Part shown: in pieces, positions 50,049-60,917 of the stretch
How the letters are laid out: the number at the start of each line of letters is the position of its first letter
How positions within the stretch are numbered: position 1 is the first letter of the stretch
Assembly (NCBI GenBank): GCA_910591455.2
Contig: OU342823.1
Location: 18,623,219 to 18,687,218, forward strand
Reading direction: 5' to 3'
Origin: Pholis gunnellus
Taxonomy: Eukaryota; Chordata; Actinopteri; Perciformes; Pholidae
Length of the DNA: 64,000 nt
Program-made: the position numbers and the translations under genes
The notes under the pieces: generated by a model
Told to the model about the DNA's origin: nothing
What the model saw: the letters and a program-made list of their open reading frames with translations, nothing else
Database searches by the model: none

Positions 50049-52085
50049 ATGGTACGTCCTGTTTGAGTATAACTGTTACTCGTGTAATGAAGTTCATTCT
50101 GTCGTGATTTTGTGATTTAATAGCTTAACTCTTAACGTCGAAATTCTGCGGAGTCGGTTGGCCAACAATAGCGCCGACAGCTCATGTCGCGTGAATTGGA
50201 TGTCCCGCCAGAAATCATTAACAAACTGGTTTCTTAAATAATACTTTACATATTTACAACGTTACAAACCTATCAGTTTATGCAGTTTACATTCCAGAGT
50301 CTTCTAGACGTTTTATAATTCGGCATACTTAAAAGTGAACCAATAGCCTTTGCTTGAAGGTAACTCTGTAAGATCTCTTGCTCCCCCTATTGTCTCCATA
50401 AATTCTGAAAATGAGATCAGACAAACGTGGGAGTTTTGGAGGCTTTACAGTTTATATCATAGAAAGTGTTCAACTTTGACAGGTTTCGTGGACACTTGTT
50501 TCTGTTGTGAAGCAGGTAAATTTAAATACTAGGCGCTCCACGTGCTAACGTTGGCCAGCTAGTGCTGCGTTTAGGTGCTCCCCGGAATTCACGGACGTTC
50601 GAAACCATTAATAAGACTTATCTTTTATTTTCAGTTCGAAACGTACACTTGAAATCAACGGTAATACAGAGTGAGCTTCTTTAGTTCATGGATAATATTA
50701 AATTACTACATTATATTATTGATGTGACTTATAGTTTTCTTGTAATGGTAAACCATACACTGTTTCAGGTGATGTAAGCCAAGACGGTGATGTTACTGTG
50801 TAATACAGGAGAAAATGTGGAAGCTTGTAACTGCTCATCAGTACATGCCTACTTGCAAAGTTGTACTGCAGTACCAGTCTTATCCAAAATCCTGTGACTA
50901 TAGTTTCAATGTCGGGGCCAGCATTTTGATGACTCTTGTTTCCAAACCTGCAGGCTTTCAAGGACACCGGCAAGGCACCGGTTGAGACTGAGGTCGCCAT
51001 TCATCGCATTCGCATCACCCTCACCAGCCGCAATGTCAAATCTCTGGAGAAAGGTAACTAAGCTCAAAGTGGTTCATGTTGTGAATAGAATGTCAACGTG
51101 AGCGATGAGGACACCTTCCATCTGATATACAGTGAAGACTGGATATACGCTATTCTGAGCCATGGCTTTTCAACTATCGTGAAGTGATCACTGGTTGCCT
51201 GTGGTCTTAAACATTTTGTCTCTTTTATAATCTTCAGTCTGCGCAGACTTGATCCGTGGGGCCAAGGAGAAGAACCTGAAGGTGAAGGGACCTGTCCGCA
51301 TGCCAACCAAGGTACCGTAGCACATGAGCTAGATAAAAAAAAAAAAGTTTAAGATATGGATTTGCTGTTATGTGCATTGAGGACAGACCGGCACTCATTA
51401 TGAATGTTATATAGTGAAGTAGGTTATACTTTCCCTTATTCAAACCAAAAAATGTACTCTGTGAAAGATGTTCATGGACAAAACTGGCATGGAGAAGAGA
51501 CATGAAATTAACCATATAGTGTCTGCCATGTTTCCCACATAAGCTGTTCCTATTCTTTTTTTTGTACCGGTCCATCAAAAAGGTGTTGAAAGCAAAAGAT
51601 ATAAGGAGAGGCTCATCGGCACACTTATTTCCTCAGCAAACCACCCATTTATTTTTAGAGCTTTGTCAGAACGTCACCCGAGCATATAACAAAAGTTTAT
51701 GTCCACACGGTAAACTTCTCTCACCTATTCTGATCGGTTAAATATAATTCCATCAACCCAGGAAATTTATGGTCAAGTGAGTGCTGGTAATGTCTGTAGT
51801 TTGATGTATTACTATTGGTTAAGAAACCTGGTCGGATACTTTAGATGTGGTATTCTGGATCGTTGGTTTGGTCAAGCTAAATAATTGTTCTGCCCTCTCC
51901 AGACTCTGCGTATCACCACCAGGAAGACTCCCTGTGGTGAAGGATCCAAAACCTGGGATCGCTTCCAGATGAGGATCCACAAGCGCCTCATCGATCTGCA
52001 CAGCCCATCTGAAATCGTCAAGCAGATCACCTCCATCAGCATCGAACCCGGTGTAGAGGTTGAAGTCACCATCGCAGATGCATAA
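50049..52085 (+). CDS. rps20: 40S ribosomal protein S20 (uS10), complete
   Basis: Four coding exons: 50049-50051 (the ATG only), 50954-51053, 51238-51311 and 51903-52085. They join to 119 aa, the exact family length. The sequence runs MAFKDTGKAPVETE, then VAIHRIRITLTSRNVKSLEK, and ends VEVEVTIADA. The whole uS10 fold is covered, including the KGPVRMPTKTLRITTRKTP loop that reaches the decoding side of the 40S head. The split of the ATG from the rest by intron 1 is the known vertebrate gene structure. The product is a structural part of the small subunit head in the cytosol. AATAAA follows at 52102. Intron 2 hosts SNORD54, as in mammals. Confidence 0.98.
51100..51161 (+). ncRNA. SNORD54: C/D box snoRNA SNORD54 (U54) in rps20 intron 2
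   Basis: Box C is GCGATGAGG and box D is TTCTGAGCC, closed by a short flanking stem (GAGC near the start, GAGCC at the end). The 3' half, ATATACGCTATTCTGAGC, agrees with mammalian U54, which also lies in an RPS20 intron. Box C departs from the strict TGATGA as in the family (CGATGA). In the nucleolus such RNAs guide 2'-O-methylation by fibrillarin. I do not state the target because I cannot verify it here. Ends are approximate. Confidence 0.88.
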
Positions 52086-52101
52086 ACGATGCCGATCATT
52101 C

Positions 52102-52107
52102 AATAAA
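52102..52107 (+). terminator. Polyadenylation signal of rps20
   Basis: AATAAA lies 17 bases after the rps20 stop codon, which fits the very short 3' UTR typical of ribosomal protein mRNAs. Confidence 0.85.
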
Positions 52108-53683
52108 GAAATTAAGGAACCTGATGTGGTGTTGTTGGGTGTGCTCTTTGTCTGAAGAACATATTTACACTGTAAAAAGCTAAAGGGCAGTGTGTAGAAC
52201 AGGGATCATACATTTACTATAAACCAGCAAACGTCATGATGTGACCTTGCCTTAAAGCTAAAGGGAGTAGTGTGGTAGCAGTGCATGTCTCTTACAACAG
52301 TTGGAGTCAAAATGGTAACTAAAGGAACATCATTCGTGGAGGTGATAACGAGCACCGAGGCCACAGACTCCACACATCAATTTGATAGAAACTTAGTTTT
52401 AAATAATGCTTGCTGCTCAAAATTGAATTCTGTTTCCTGGAGCAGTTCAATAACTTTTCAAATGTGACATTATTTTCATTCACATTGGAGAGATCTCACT
52501 GATTGCTGACACTATTAAAAGTAAAAATCATTTGTCCACTTTGAAGGTACTCCAGAAAACTAAAAATCACATAAATGCAGTCAGGTGTGCATTATTTAGA
52601 AGCTCCAATAAACTCATGTTTCAAATATGTTGACTAAACGGATTTATCCTCGCAAACGTCACTTGAATGCAAGAAGTAAGGGCTCATTTACATTTTTGTC
52701 ACTTAGTACTTGCCCAAAAACACTAAATTTACTATTTTTTTTTTTTTTAAACGTAGCTTTAGAAACTACTGTGGCCACAAATGAGTTACAGGATGATGAA
52801 TACAAAGTCATGTCAGTAACAGCCATACAGCTTGATGCAGTTCAAATTAGTCAAGCTACTGGTCCTTTATGAGATCAAGTAACGATTTAAACAAAGCATC
52901 TTAAGTATATGGAAACCTTTCCCACACCAGACATTGACTTGTAGATGGTAAAGCACAGGTGTTATTGATAACACTAACGATGTCTCTGTTACGATCAGGA
53001 CTGACAGTCAGCCAGATAGCACGATACCGCCTGCAATTAAAAGAGCTAAATGGAACCCAGCCATCATTAACTTCATTATTTACACCTGTGCTTTTTTTTA
53101 AATGTCTAAATGTCCTCCATGGAAAAGGCTGATTAAACAAGGATATGTTTTTATTGCTCAGAAATTTAGCTCAGAGGAAGAATGTGTTATTTCTGCGTAG
53201 AAGTGTATACTCTGGCTTTCTGATCCCACTTTACAACATGTCACAGTCTACAAACAGCTTTAAGTGACACAGTTTTAAGTGAAAACAAGTCTTGGTATTA
53301 TTTTGGTGTCAAATAAAAGAAAAGCTAAGGCATCTACATTCACCTTTTCGTAGTATTATAACTTTAAATATTAGGAGATTGATCCTCAGACAATGACTTG
53401 ATATATCTCTGTTGACCTCGACCCAGTAAAGCCAGAGTAGAGCTGGTTGGTCATTCCTGGTGATTTGCTTGACTTCACACCTGCTTTCAATTAATACAAA
53501 TTACAAGCTCCTTCTGGATTCTCAGTGGGAGAACGCCATCAGACTTACGTGTAGGGGAAATAAGTCATTCTTAAGGCCAGTCATTGTCCTGTGACTTGTC
53601 TTCCAAAGAATCAGTAAGAACTCCATTTAGCAAGACTTTGTTTAATGCATGCAGTGAATTAACACATTAATCGATAGATCAAC
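52108..53683. other. Intergenic region rps20 to kif20
   Basis: No gene was recognised. Open frames such as 52627-52872 have no recognisable family feature. The kinesin promoter and any non-coding first exon should lie in the right half; no clear CHR or CCAAT pair was found. Confidence 0.5.
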
Positions 53684-56600
53684 ATGAGTACAGTTAAATT
53701 GAGGGGTGAAGACGGCATCAATATGCAGCCTGTTGACATGGACATGACTTGTAATGTTTCCCCTGCCACCACTTCATCCCAGCAGGTAATGTTTTTTTCC
53801 CTTTCTTGTTTTAATCGAACAGTACTACAGTTCAGATTCTCTTTCATTTTGTACTCATGAGTTTTAGCAACTCTGACCAAGGATGCCTGTTCTGCTCGTC
53901 TGCACTGAGGTTTAGTTTCTGGTCTGATTTGTCTTCTTTGTTTGTAGACCGAACTGCCAGGTGGTGCTGAGCAGCAGACCATGAGAGTTTACCTCCGAAT
54001 CCGGCCCTTCTCTAAAGAGGAACTCTCTGACAAGGAGGATCAGGTACAGTGTAGTACCGGCTATAAAAGGTGTCAACCGGTCCGTCTCGTGCTCGATACA
54101 GCAGCTAATAATCATGACAATGAATGTGTTTTTAAACCCAGAAGGTCGCACTAGTCCATAATGCTACACAGACCATGTTTACATGTAATGAAGTTGAGAC
54201 ATTACTCTGTAGCCTAATTTATTATTTCTGCAAGTGTTGCAGATCATTTATATTGTGTCTGATGTCCACTGAGGTAAGGGACTGTACGGAAATTACTTAA
54301 ATATTTTACTTAATTTGATGTCAAATCCAGATCCTCCCCAGCATTATTGGCTTGTGTGTAATATACACTACAATTATATAATGGGTTAACTTTATACAAC
54401 ACTTTACGTTTCTGCAGTGCTTTCTATGTTAATGCTGAATAAAGTGGAGGTGGGAGCTGAGAGATAATTGCTTCATTACTAGTAATTATAAAGATCCGTG
54501 TGTTTCCAAAACATGAGATGTTGGTCCTCTGAGTTGATTTTTGATGAGGGAAATGAAACTACTCGTCTGCATATGCACACAAACGCCTTCTATGAGCCAT
54601 GGCCCACACAAACGCCATCATTTCAATGCCTCTTCAGGGTTGTGTAGTGATTGAAAACAACCAGACGGTGACCCTGAAAGCACCAAAGGGTTCCGCCACC
54701 ATGAAGAGCAGTGAGAAAGGCATCGGCACATCACTCCACAAATTCTCCTTCTCACAGGTCTGCAATATTAGAAATTGTAGTGCTGTTCACATATCTGCCT
54801 GAAAGATATTTTGGATGCGCTTTGAGCTATTTTAGACCAATCATCTTTCTGTTGGCTTTTAGATTTTTGGACAAGAGATGACGCAGTCTGAGCTTTATGA
54901 GGACACCGTCAAAAGCCAAATGTCTGATTTCTTGGACGGGAAGAATGCACTGATATTTAGCTATGGCGTAACCAACGCAGGGAAAACCTACACAATCCAA
55001 GGTAAAGATGGAAGCTCAACAGCTTCTGAATGATCGTTCGTCCCCCTCAGAAGTTGTTCTGCCTGTCTTGAGTGCGTTGTCAAATGTTTTAGGAACTCCA
55101 AAAGAGCCGGGCATACTCCCCCGGGTGCTGGACGCCACCTTTCACTACATCGGAGGCCGTCTGTATGAGGGGATGGACCTGAAGCCCTACCTCAGGAATG
55201 ACGCACAGTACCTGGATCCTGACCAAGTCAAGCAGGAGAAAAGCGCTAAAGCTTCCATTTTAGCTTCAGTCAAAGATGTGAGAGAATTCTCGCAAACTTG
55301 AGATGTTTTCTGCAGGCTTCGCCAGAAATATTACTACAAACTCTTTGATAACGATCCTTAATGCTCTCCATTTATTTGCTCCCATCTAGGAGTGTGATCC
55401 TATCAGAGCCAGTGGTCGTTTGTCTTCTCCCGCTACCTGTTTCTCCTCCTCTTTGTCCTACAATCAAACCGGTAGCTCCACACACACATATTGTCTTGCA
55501 TTTAAAAACAGTTTGAGCTTGAAGTTGTCCCAGCGTGGACTCAAATGACGAAGTGTCACTTCACTCAGGATGTCATTATGTATGATCCTTGGATGTTTCT
55601 GTTTCACTCTCTGTATTCATCTCTTTTTTTTAGTGTTGGCAAGCGACCCAACAGAAGCAGGCAGCGGCCAGTTTGCCTTATGGGTGGCATTCTTTGAAAT
55701 CTACAATGAGTGTGTGTACGATTTGCTTCAACCTTCTTTTTGCTCAAAGTCCAAGAAACGTGCTGCTCTTCGAGTGTGTGACGACGGTGCTGGAAATGCT
55801 TATGTTAAAGGTGAGCGTGGCTTCACCGGGTGTTGGTAGAAATAAACAGCAGTAGTCTTCACGTTGCTGAAGGCTTAAAACTGAATCGAAAGAACAAATG
55901 TGTTTTTAAAAAAAATGTATTTCAGATCTCAGGTGGATTAACATCCATACCCTGGGAGAAGCCTCCAAACTGCTACAGTTCGGAAACAAAAACAGAAGCG
56001 CTGCAGCCACAAAGATGAACCAGTCGTCGAGCAGAAGGCAAACTTTTCGTTTCATCATATCTGTGCTTGGCGCCATTTTTCTCTTTTCAAAACTCAACCC
56101 AGCTTTCCTTACAGCCACAGCATATTTACCATGAAGTTACTGAAGATCGATGGCAGCACAGTTGAAAGGATCTCAGAGTATGTATCTGCCCGAGACGTCA
56201 TGAATATTCAAACGATGCTTATGTGGTTTTGTGTGGCTGCAGTTGTGAGAGGAATTATAGGCTCATCTACTTACAAAACACAGTGAAACCGAGTAAGAAA
56301 GCAGACAATTTAAACACTTAAAATGCATCCAAAGAGGTAAGAATAAACACAAGACATAACTGAGAAAGAGAAAATGTAATCGGAGCCTTGTTGCTTAGGA
56401 GTTATTGGACCAGATTTTAAGTTTGTACATTTGTTAGTCCCTCTCCAGCACCATGAAAGGAGCTGTAATGCATAAAATAACTTTTTGTGTTTCTCAGGTT
56501 TTCTTTGTGTGACCTGGCCGGCTCAGAACGATGCAACAAAACCAAGACTTTCGGGGAGAGGCTGAAGGAGGCCGGCAACATAAACAACTCCCTGCTCATT

Positions 56601-59600
56601 CTGGGGAAGTGCATCAGTGCCCTTCACAACCATCAGACTGACAGGTGCAGTTGGTTCTTAATATGTCACCAGCTACAAATACTGTTTGACGAGTGAAGCA
56701 AAGCAGCAACGGCTCTAAATAATTTGTATATTTTTGCATTGCTAAAACCCTGCAGCATGTGCTTTAGCATTGTTAAAGTCCCTTTTTTGTCTCCTGTGCC
56801 TTATACCAGAATGAAGAGCAGCTACATTCCTTTCAGAGAGAGTAAGCTCACCAAGCTCTTCCAGGCGGTTTTCTGCGGCAAAGGAAAAGCGTCAATGATC
56901 GTCAACATCAACCAGTGTGCTTCCACCTATGACGAGACTCTGCACGTTATGAAGTTCTCTGCTGTTGCCAAACAGGTTAGTCTTGAGTACCAAACGGTGT
57001 GAGAGGAAGCGGCGCCGTGAGCCAGACCTTTAAAGCACCTCTGATCTTGCCTGTGCCCGTCTGTAGGTGGTGCAGGTGATCCCAGACAAGTCTCTGGAGT
57101 CTCCTTGTTTGGTCGGCCGTGACGGCAAGCCTCTGGTGAGGAACGGGGTGATCGACAGCCCGGGCCTGGAGAGCTACCTGTCCGAGGAGGAGCTGCTGGA
57201 TGAGGAAGACGAGGCGGACATGTCTTTGCTGCCAGAGGATGTAAAACTGCTTCTCCGTGTCACAGTCCTTGTTTCAAAAATGTACCAGAGATGGACTGTT
57301 CTCCAATAGTATTTTTCGGTATCGGAATCAGTCCCATGTATGCCATCTATTGCCTTCAGGTTTTTATGTCAGAAAGCTCTTTCGTCCAGAAATCTCATAG
57401 GTTAAGGCAGCAAACATGCTTGGTTAGGTAAGAGGTTTGTGTTGAAAAAGAGGTTGACACTTGTTGTTCGCTATGGGATGGATTGCAATCTGGAACATGT
57501 ATTCATGTTCCCCCAAAGGATGAATTGTAATAAACTTATCTTTCATCTAGCTCCATCATCGGGTCAATACCTGCAAAACTGATATTCCCGTCCACATCAG
57601 CTTTACTCCCCATTCAGTGTGAATTGGCAAACATTAGCGAGCTAACACGCTAAACTATGATGAACGCAGTATCGCCTGCTGACTATCAGCATGTTGTCAT
57701 TGTGAACATGTTGATGTTGGCATTTAGTTCAGAGCTCTGCTCTTTCCAAATACTGTAGTTGACTGTAGATTCTTAACGTTTTGTCAAATACAGCAGTTGG
57801 GGAATATTTAACTTCAGTCATTCTAAGATTAACTGTGCAGATCACAGTTTTCTCCATTAATGTTTGACTTTCACTCTCCTAGGACCTCGTGAATATAATT
57901 GAGAGCCTGCGAACAAAACTCCTGGCTGAGCGACGAAGAAACCTGGTTCAGGAAATGGAGATTCGGAAGGAAATGGGAGATGCCATGTTACAACAACTCA
58001 TGGAGAGCGAAGACCTCCGCATGCAAGTTACTTTCTATTTTGCAAGAGAAGGCTAGTCAAGCAGAGCTTTGCTATTGTATGCCTGCAGTCTTCATTTTTA
58101 AATGAATTTCGGCATATTGCCACTTAAAGCATAACCCTAAAGTGTGTGTGTGTGTGTGTGTCAGTCATCTGTTCTACTTTTTTGTCGTCCTTATTTTTAT
58201 ATTTGTAATTTCTGTGTATGTACATGTAGAGCAATGAAAAACAGGGTCAAATTCCTTGTATGCGTACGCATATACGGCCAATAAAGCTGATTCTGATAAA
58301 GATTTTTAACAAAGGGTTTAGTTCGGGATGTTGTTGCTCACCTCGGTTGCATTAGTGTGTTCAACAACATCCCGAACTAAACCCTTTGTTTAAAAATCTA
58401 AACGATGTTTGCTTTGAATGTTTAGTCGACAGATAGCGGAGCAGAAGGAGAGCTACCAAGAAAAGCTGGAGAACACTTTTGAGATGTACAAGGATGCTAT
58501 CAAAGAGCACGCCTACCAGTGTGCTATGAACAATCTGGAGGATGACTACATACCTCTTGACGAGTTCATTGCCGAACAGGAGAAAGTGGCGGTATGTCAT
58601 TTCATCAGCTGTTAACAAAACCCATTCAAACCTCTTTATGTCTCACTGAAATGTACTGCACTGTTCAAATCCCCATTGCTATATTCAGTTGTTGAATAGC
58701 CAAATTGGCTTCACAGTAATCTGATATTGTCCCACATTAAACTACCAAACCAAGCAGTCAGATTTAGAACTTAACATCTGTCTCCAACCAACTGTGTGCA
58801 GGCCCTGAAACATAAAGTGTCAGAGTTGGACACCTTAACGTCCGGTGTTGGACGGGAATTGTGTGCAGTTCCAACAGTGGACCAGACGAGCCAGACTCCA
58901 CCATCCAAAGCGACAGAAGCAGCAGGTTAGAACGCACACAGCGTAGCAGCTTCCTCTTTCAGGAAATGCCTTCTTGGATGAATGTAGATAACTTTGTTTT
59001 GAGTGGTTTAAGAGAAGTACACTCCATGAAAGTTTAAGATTCATATTGTTTATAGCTTTTTTTTTTCCCTTTTGAATTTAGTGTATTTTCTATTAGTATA
59101 TTCTCCTTTCAGTCTTGTTTCATTGAGCTCACCAGTTTTTGTTATAATGGCAATAAACGTCACTCGGCTCATTTCCTCCCCACAGGGGAAGATCGCTGCA
59201 AATGGCTGTACAAAGAAAAATGTGCCATAGAGAAGATGTCTGAGGATAAACAACAGGTAACGAGGGCAACATTTAAATTCTGTAATTCAATTAAACTTTG
59301 GCTAAGACTGGTTGTGCGACCATTTGCTCAGCTTTACATTTAATGTTGTGTTCAGTTGATTTTGTCCCTAGAGAAAAGGCTGATAGAGCTCAGTGAAACA
59401 CTTCAGACGATCAGAGATGGCTTCCTGGAGAAATCGGCTGACCTGGAGGCTTTACACAGGAAGTGGGACGATCAGGTGAGATGATACAAAGTGGAACAGA
59501 TCATACTCAGAATGGCTTTAATAAATAATACAATTTGACTGGATCCAAACCTGATGACCTCACCTGTATGGAAATTATTGTGTTTTTTTCCTAAGACAAA

Positions 59601-59811
59601 ATCTATGGATGACATCCTACGGCAGAATGTTGAAAAGGACCAGGAGATCGCGTCACTGAAGGCAGAACTTGCCAAGCACTCCCAGAAGTCTCCTGTGCAG
59701 CCCAAAACCAAGCGAGGCCTGCTGGCCAACATCAGGGAAGCAGTGACTTCTCCACGGAATAGTTCTCCTGGGCGAAAGCTGAGGAAAACGGTGAAGACTG
59801 CACACAATTGA
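53684..59811 (+). CDS. kif20b: KIF20-family mitotic kinesin (KIF20B-like, short), complete
   Basis: Eighteen coding exons: 53684-53785, 53948-54043, 54638-54757, 54863-55001, 55093-55277, 55390-55471, 55634-55810, 55926-56037, 56115-56177, 56498-56644, 56810-56975, 57067-57240, 57883-58026, 58433-58591, 58802-58925, 59186-59256, 59356-59475, 59596-59811. They join to 798 aa. The motor spans about 47-463: VYLRIRPF, P-loop GVTNAGKT (141-148), switch I NQSSSRSH (332-339), switch II DLAGSER (364-370). An acidic stretch (SEEELLDEEDEADMSLLPED) and coiled coil follow, then a basic end (GRKLRKTVKTAHN). The family bundles microtubules at the spindle midzone and acts in cytokinesis. Motor details (GILPRVLDATF, MNLKP-like GMDLKP) resemble KIF20B, but human KIF20B is about 1,800 aa and KIF20A about 890, so the paralogue is uncertain. 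A stop codon lies in frame three codons before the ATG. Intron 8 appears to be GC-AG. The exon 13/14 junction is the least certain. Confidence 0.9.
57470..57745. repeat. Dispersed percomorph repeat in kif20 intron 12
   Basis: GTTCCCCCAAAGGATGAATT, CATCTAGCTCCATCATCGGG, ATACCTGCAAAACTGATAT, TTAGCGAGCTAACACGCTAA and CATTGTGAACATGTTGATGT follow one another as in a repeat very common in percomorph introns (GTTAGCATGCTAACACGCTAA-type). Its presence supports a percomorph host. Confidence 0.7.
58141..58298 (+). repeat. LINE-like 3' tail in kif20 intron 13
   Basis: GTCAAATTCCTTGTATGCG and CCAATAAAGCTGATTCTGAT match the 3' end of a widespread fish LINE (tail of TGATTCTGA repeats). A GT array (58141-58161) precedes it, and TATGCGTACGCATA at 58259-58272 is a perfect 14-bp palindrome. 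Only the tail is left, with no reverse transcriptase. Confidence 0.6.
58301..58398 (+). repeat. Near-perfect 36-bp inverted repeat (long hairpin) in kif20 intron 13
   Basis: The left arm 58301-58336 and right arm 58362-58398 are reverse complements with a single extra T in the right arm, and a 25-base loop. It begins directly after the LINE-like tail and ends 34 bases before the exon 14 acceptor, next to CTAAAC, a possible branch point. Confidence 0.95.
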
Positions 59812-59971
59812 ACAGCATCTGGACAAAAGGAGAAAGATCCAATTTTTCTTTTTTTTTTAACAACTTAAACATGGACAGTTTTAGGGTACCTGTAAATGAA
59901 ACTGCAATCGTGACTCATTTATTTTATTCAGGTGTGTTTATTATGATGGCATTTCCTATGTTTTTAATCAA

Positions 59972-59977
59972 ATTAAA
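59972..59977 (+). terminator. Candidate variant polyadenylation signal of kif20
   Basis: ATTAAA about 160 bases after the stop codon is the nearest plausible signal; no canonical AATAAA was seen between the stop and this point. Confidence 0.35.
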
Positions 59978-60917
59978 TTGCTCAAACTTTTAGGTGTGAA
60001 GTCATTTATCTTGATCATTTACAGCATCAATTCTTAACTTGTGGATAACTCAAATGTAAAGCTTCATTCGTATGACATCATTTGATGGCCGCAGTTTCAT
60101 TTCTTGTGTGCTGTAAACATAAAGAAGCTCATGCGCACTTCTATAGAACTATCACGCCAGGGAATGCTTTGAACACGCTGAGCCTTGTATCAATCTGGTC
60201 GAACGAGGCCATCCATTATCTAGAGCCTGAGGAAAAGTAAACCACAAAAGACCCTGATGGGACAAAGAAACCATGTACAATGTTCAGTTCCTTAAGTGCA
60301 TCAATATTTAATATTTTAGTCTCTTTGCACCCAACCACTGAGATCCCTTCATTCTTAACCAATTCAATATAAGAAACGGGACTAATATTTCCATCATGCT
60401 AATAGAAATGTGTTGTGTATTGACCTTTACAGTTGAGTGAATGAGTTAAAAGAGTACAGCCTCCTCTCAGTTAGTGAAAGGGCCATTGTGGTAGAGAGAG
60501 CCAGCTGCTCGTCTGTCTCTCTGGTCTCAGTGATAGTTAATGAGATTAGCTGTTCGTCTTGGCCTGCGTCAGTCCAAAGGGGTCAATCACAGGATTAGCA
60601 CCTTGCTTAGGAGTTACATCAGTTTATTACACTTTTTTTTCCCTCATTATTTAGACTTTACCACTTCTGGCTCTGAGATATTTTTTTTTGACCCACCAAA
60701 GCATGTTTGGCACCCGTAATTGCAATTTAGTCATTGGAGTGGAATTTTGCAATGCATCGTGCGGCTCTGGGACTGAGTCTGTCTCAACCCTCAGCCACTG
60801 AATGAAGCATCTTCCAGGGGAAGAAGAGGAGCAGGGGCAGCCAGAAAAGTGAAGGGCAGCTGGGGCCAAAATCTTGCCTGCTGTGGCAGAGTCTGAGACT
60901 CTGGACAAGTCCTCCTC
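59978..60917. other. Intergenic region kif20 to rgs9bp, with presumed rgs9bp promoter
   Basis: No gene was recognised. The right part should contain the rgs9bp promoter and 5' UTR. A CRX/OTX-type site is annotated separately. Confidence 0.5.
60592..60598 (-). promoter_or_regulatory. CRX/OTX-type site upstream of rgs9bp
   Basis: GGATTAG, read CTAATCC on the minus strand, is the photoreceptor CRX/OTX binding core. It lies about 320 bases before the rgs9bp ATG. A near match (AGATTAG) lies near 60543-60549. rgs9bp is a photoreceptor gene, so the site is plausible, but a 7-base motif is weak evidence. Confidence 0.35.

Noticed and set aside
58421..58432. Use of TTTAG/TCGACAG as the kif20 exon 14 acceptor
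   Set aside because: It would need a phase-2 upstream donor; with the phase-0 donor at 58026 it runs into a stop. The next CAG (exon at 58433) keeps the coiled-coil frame.
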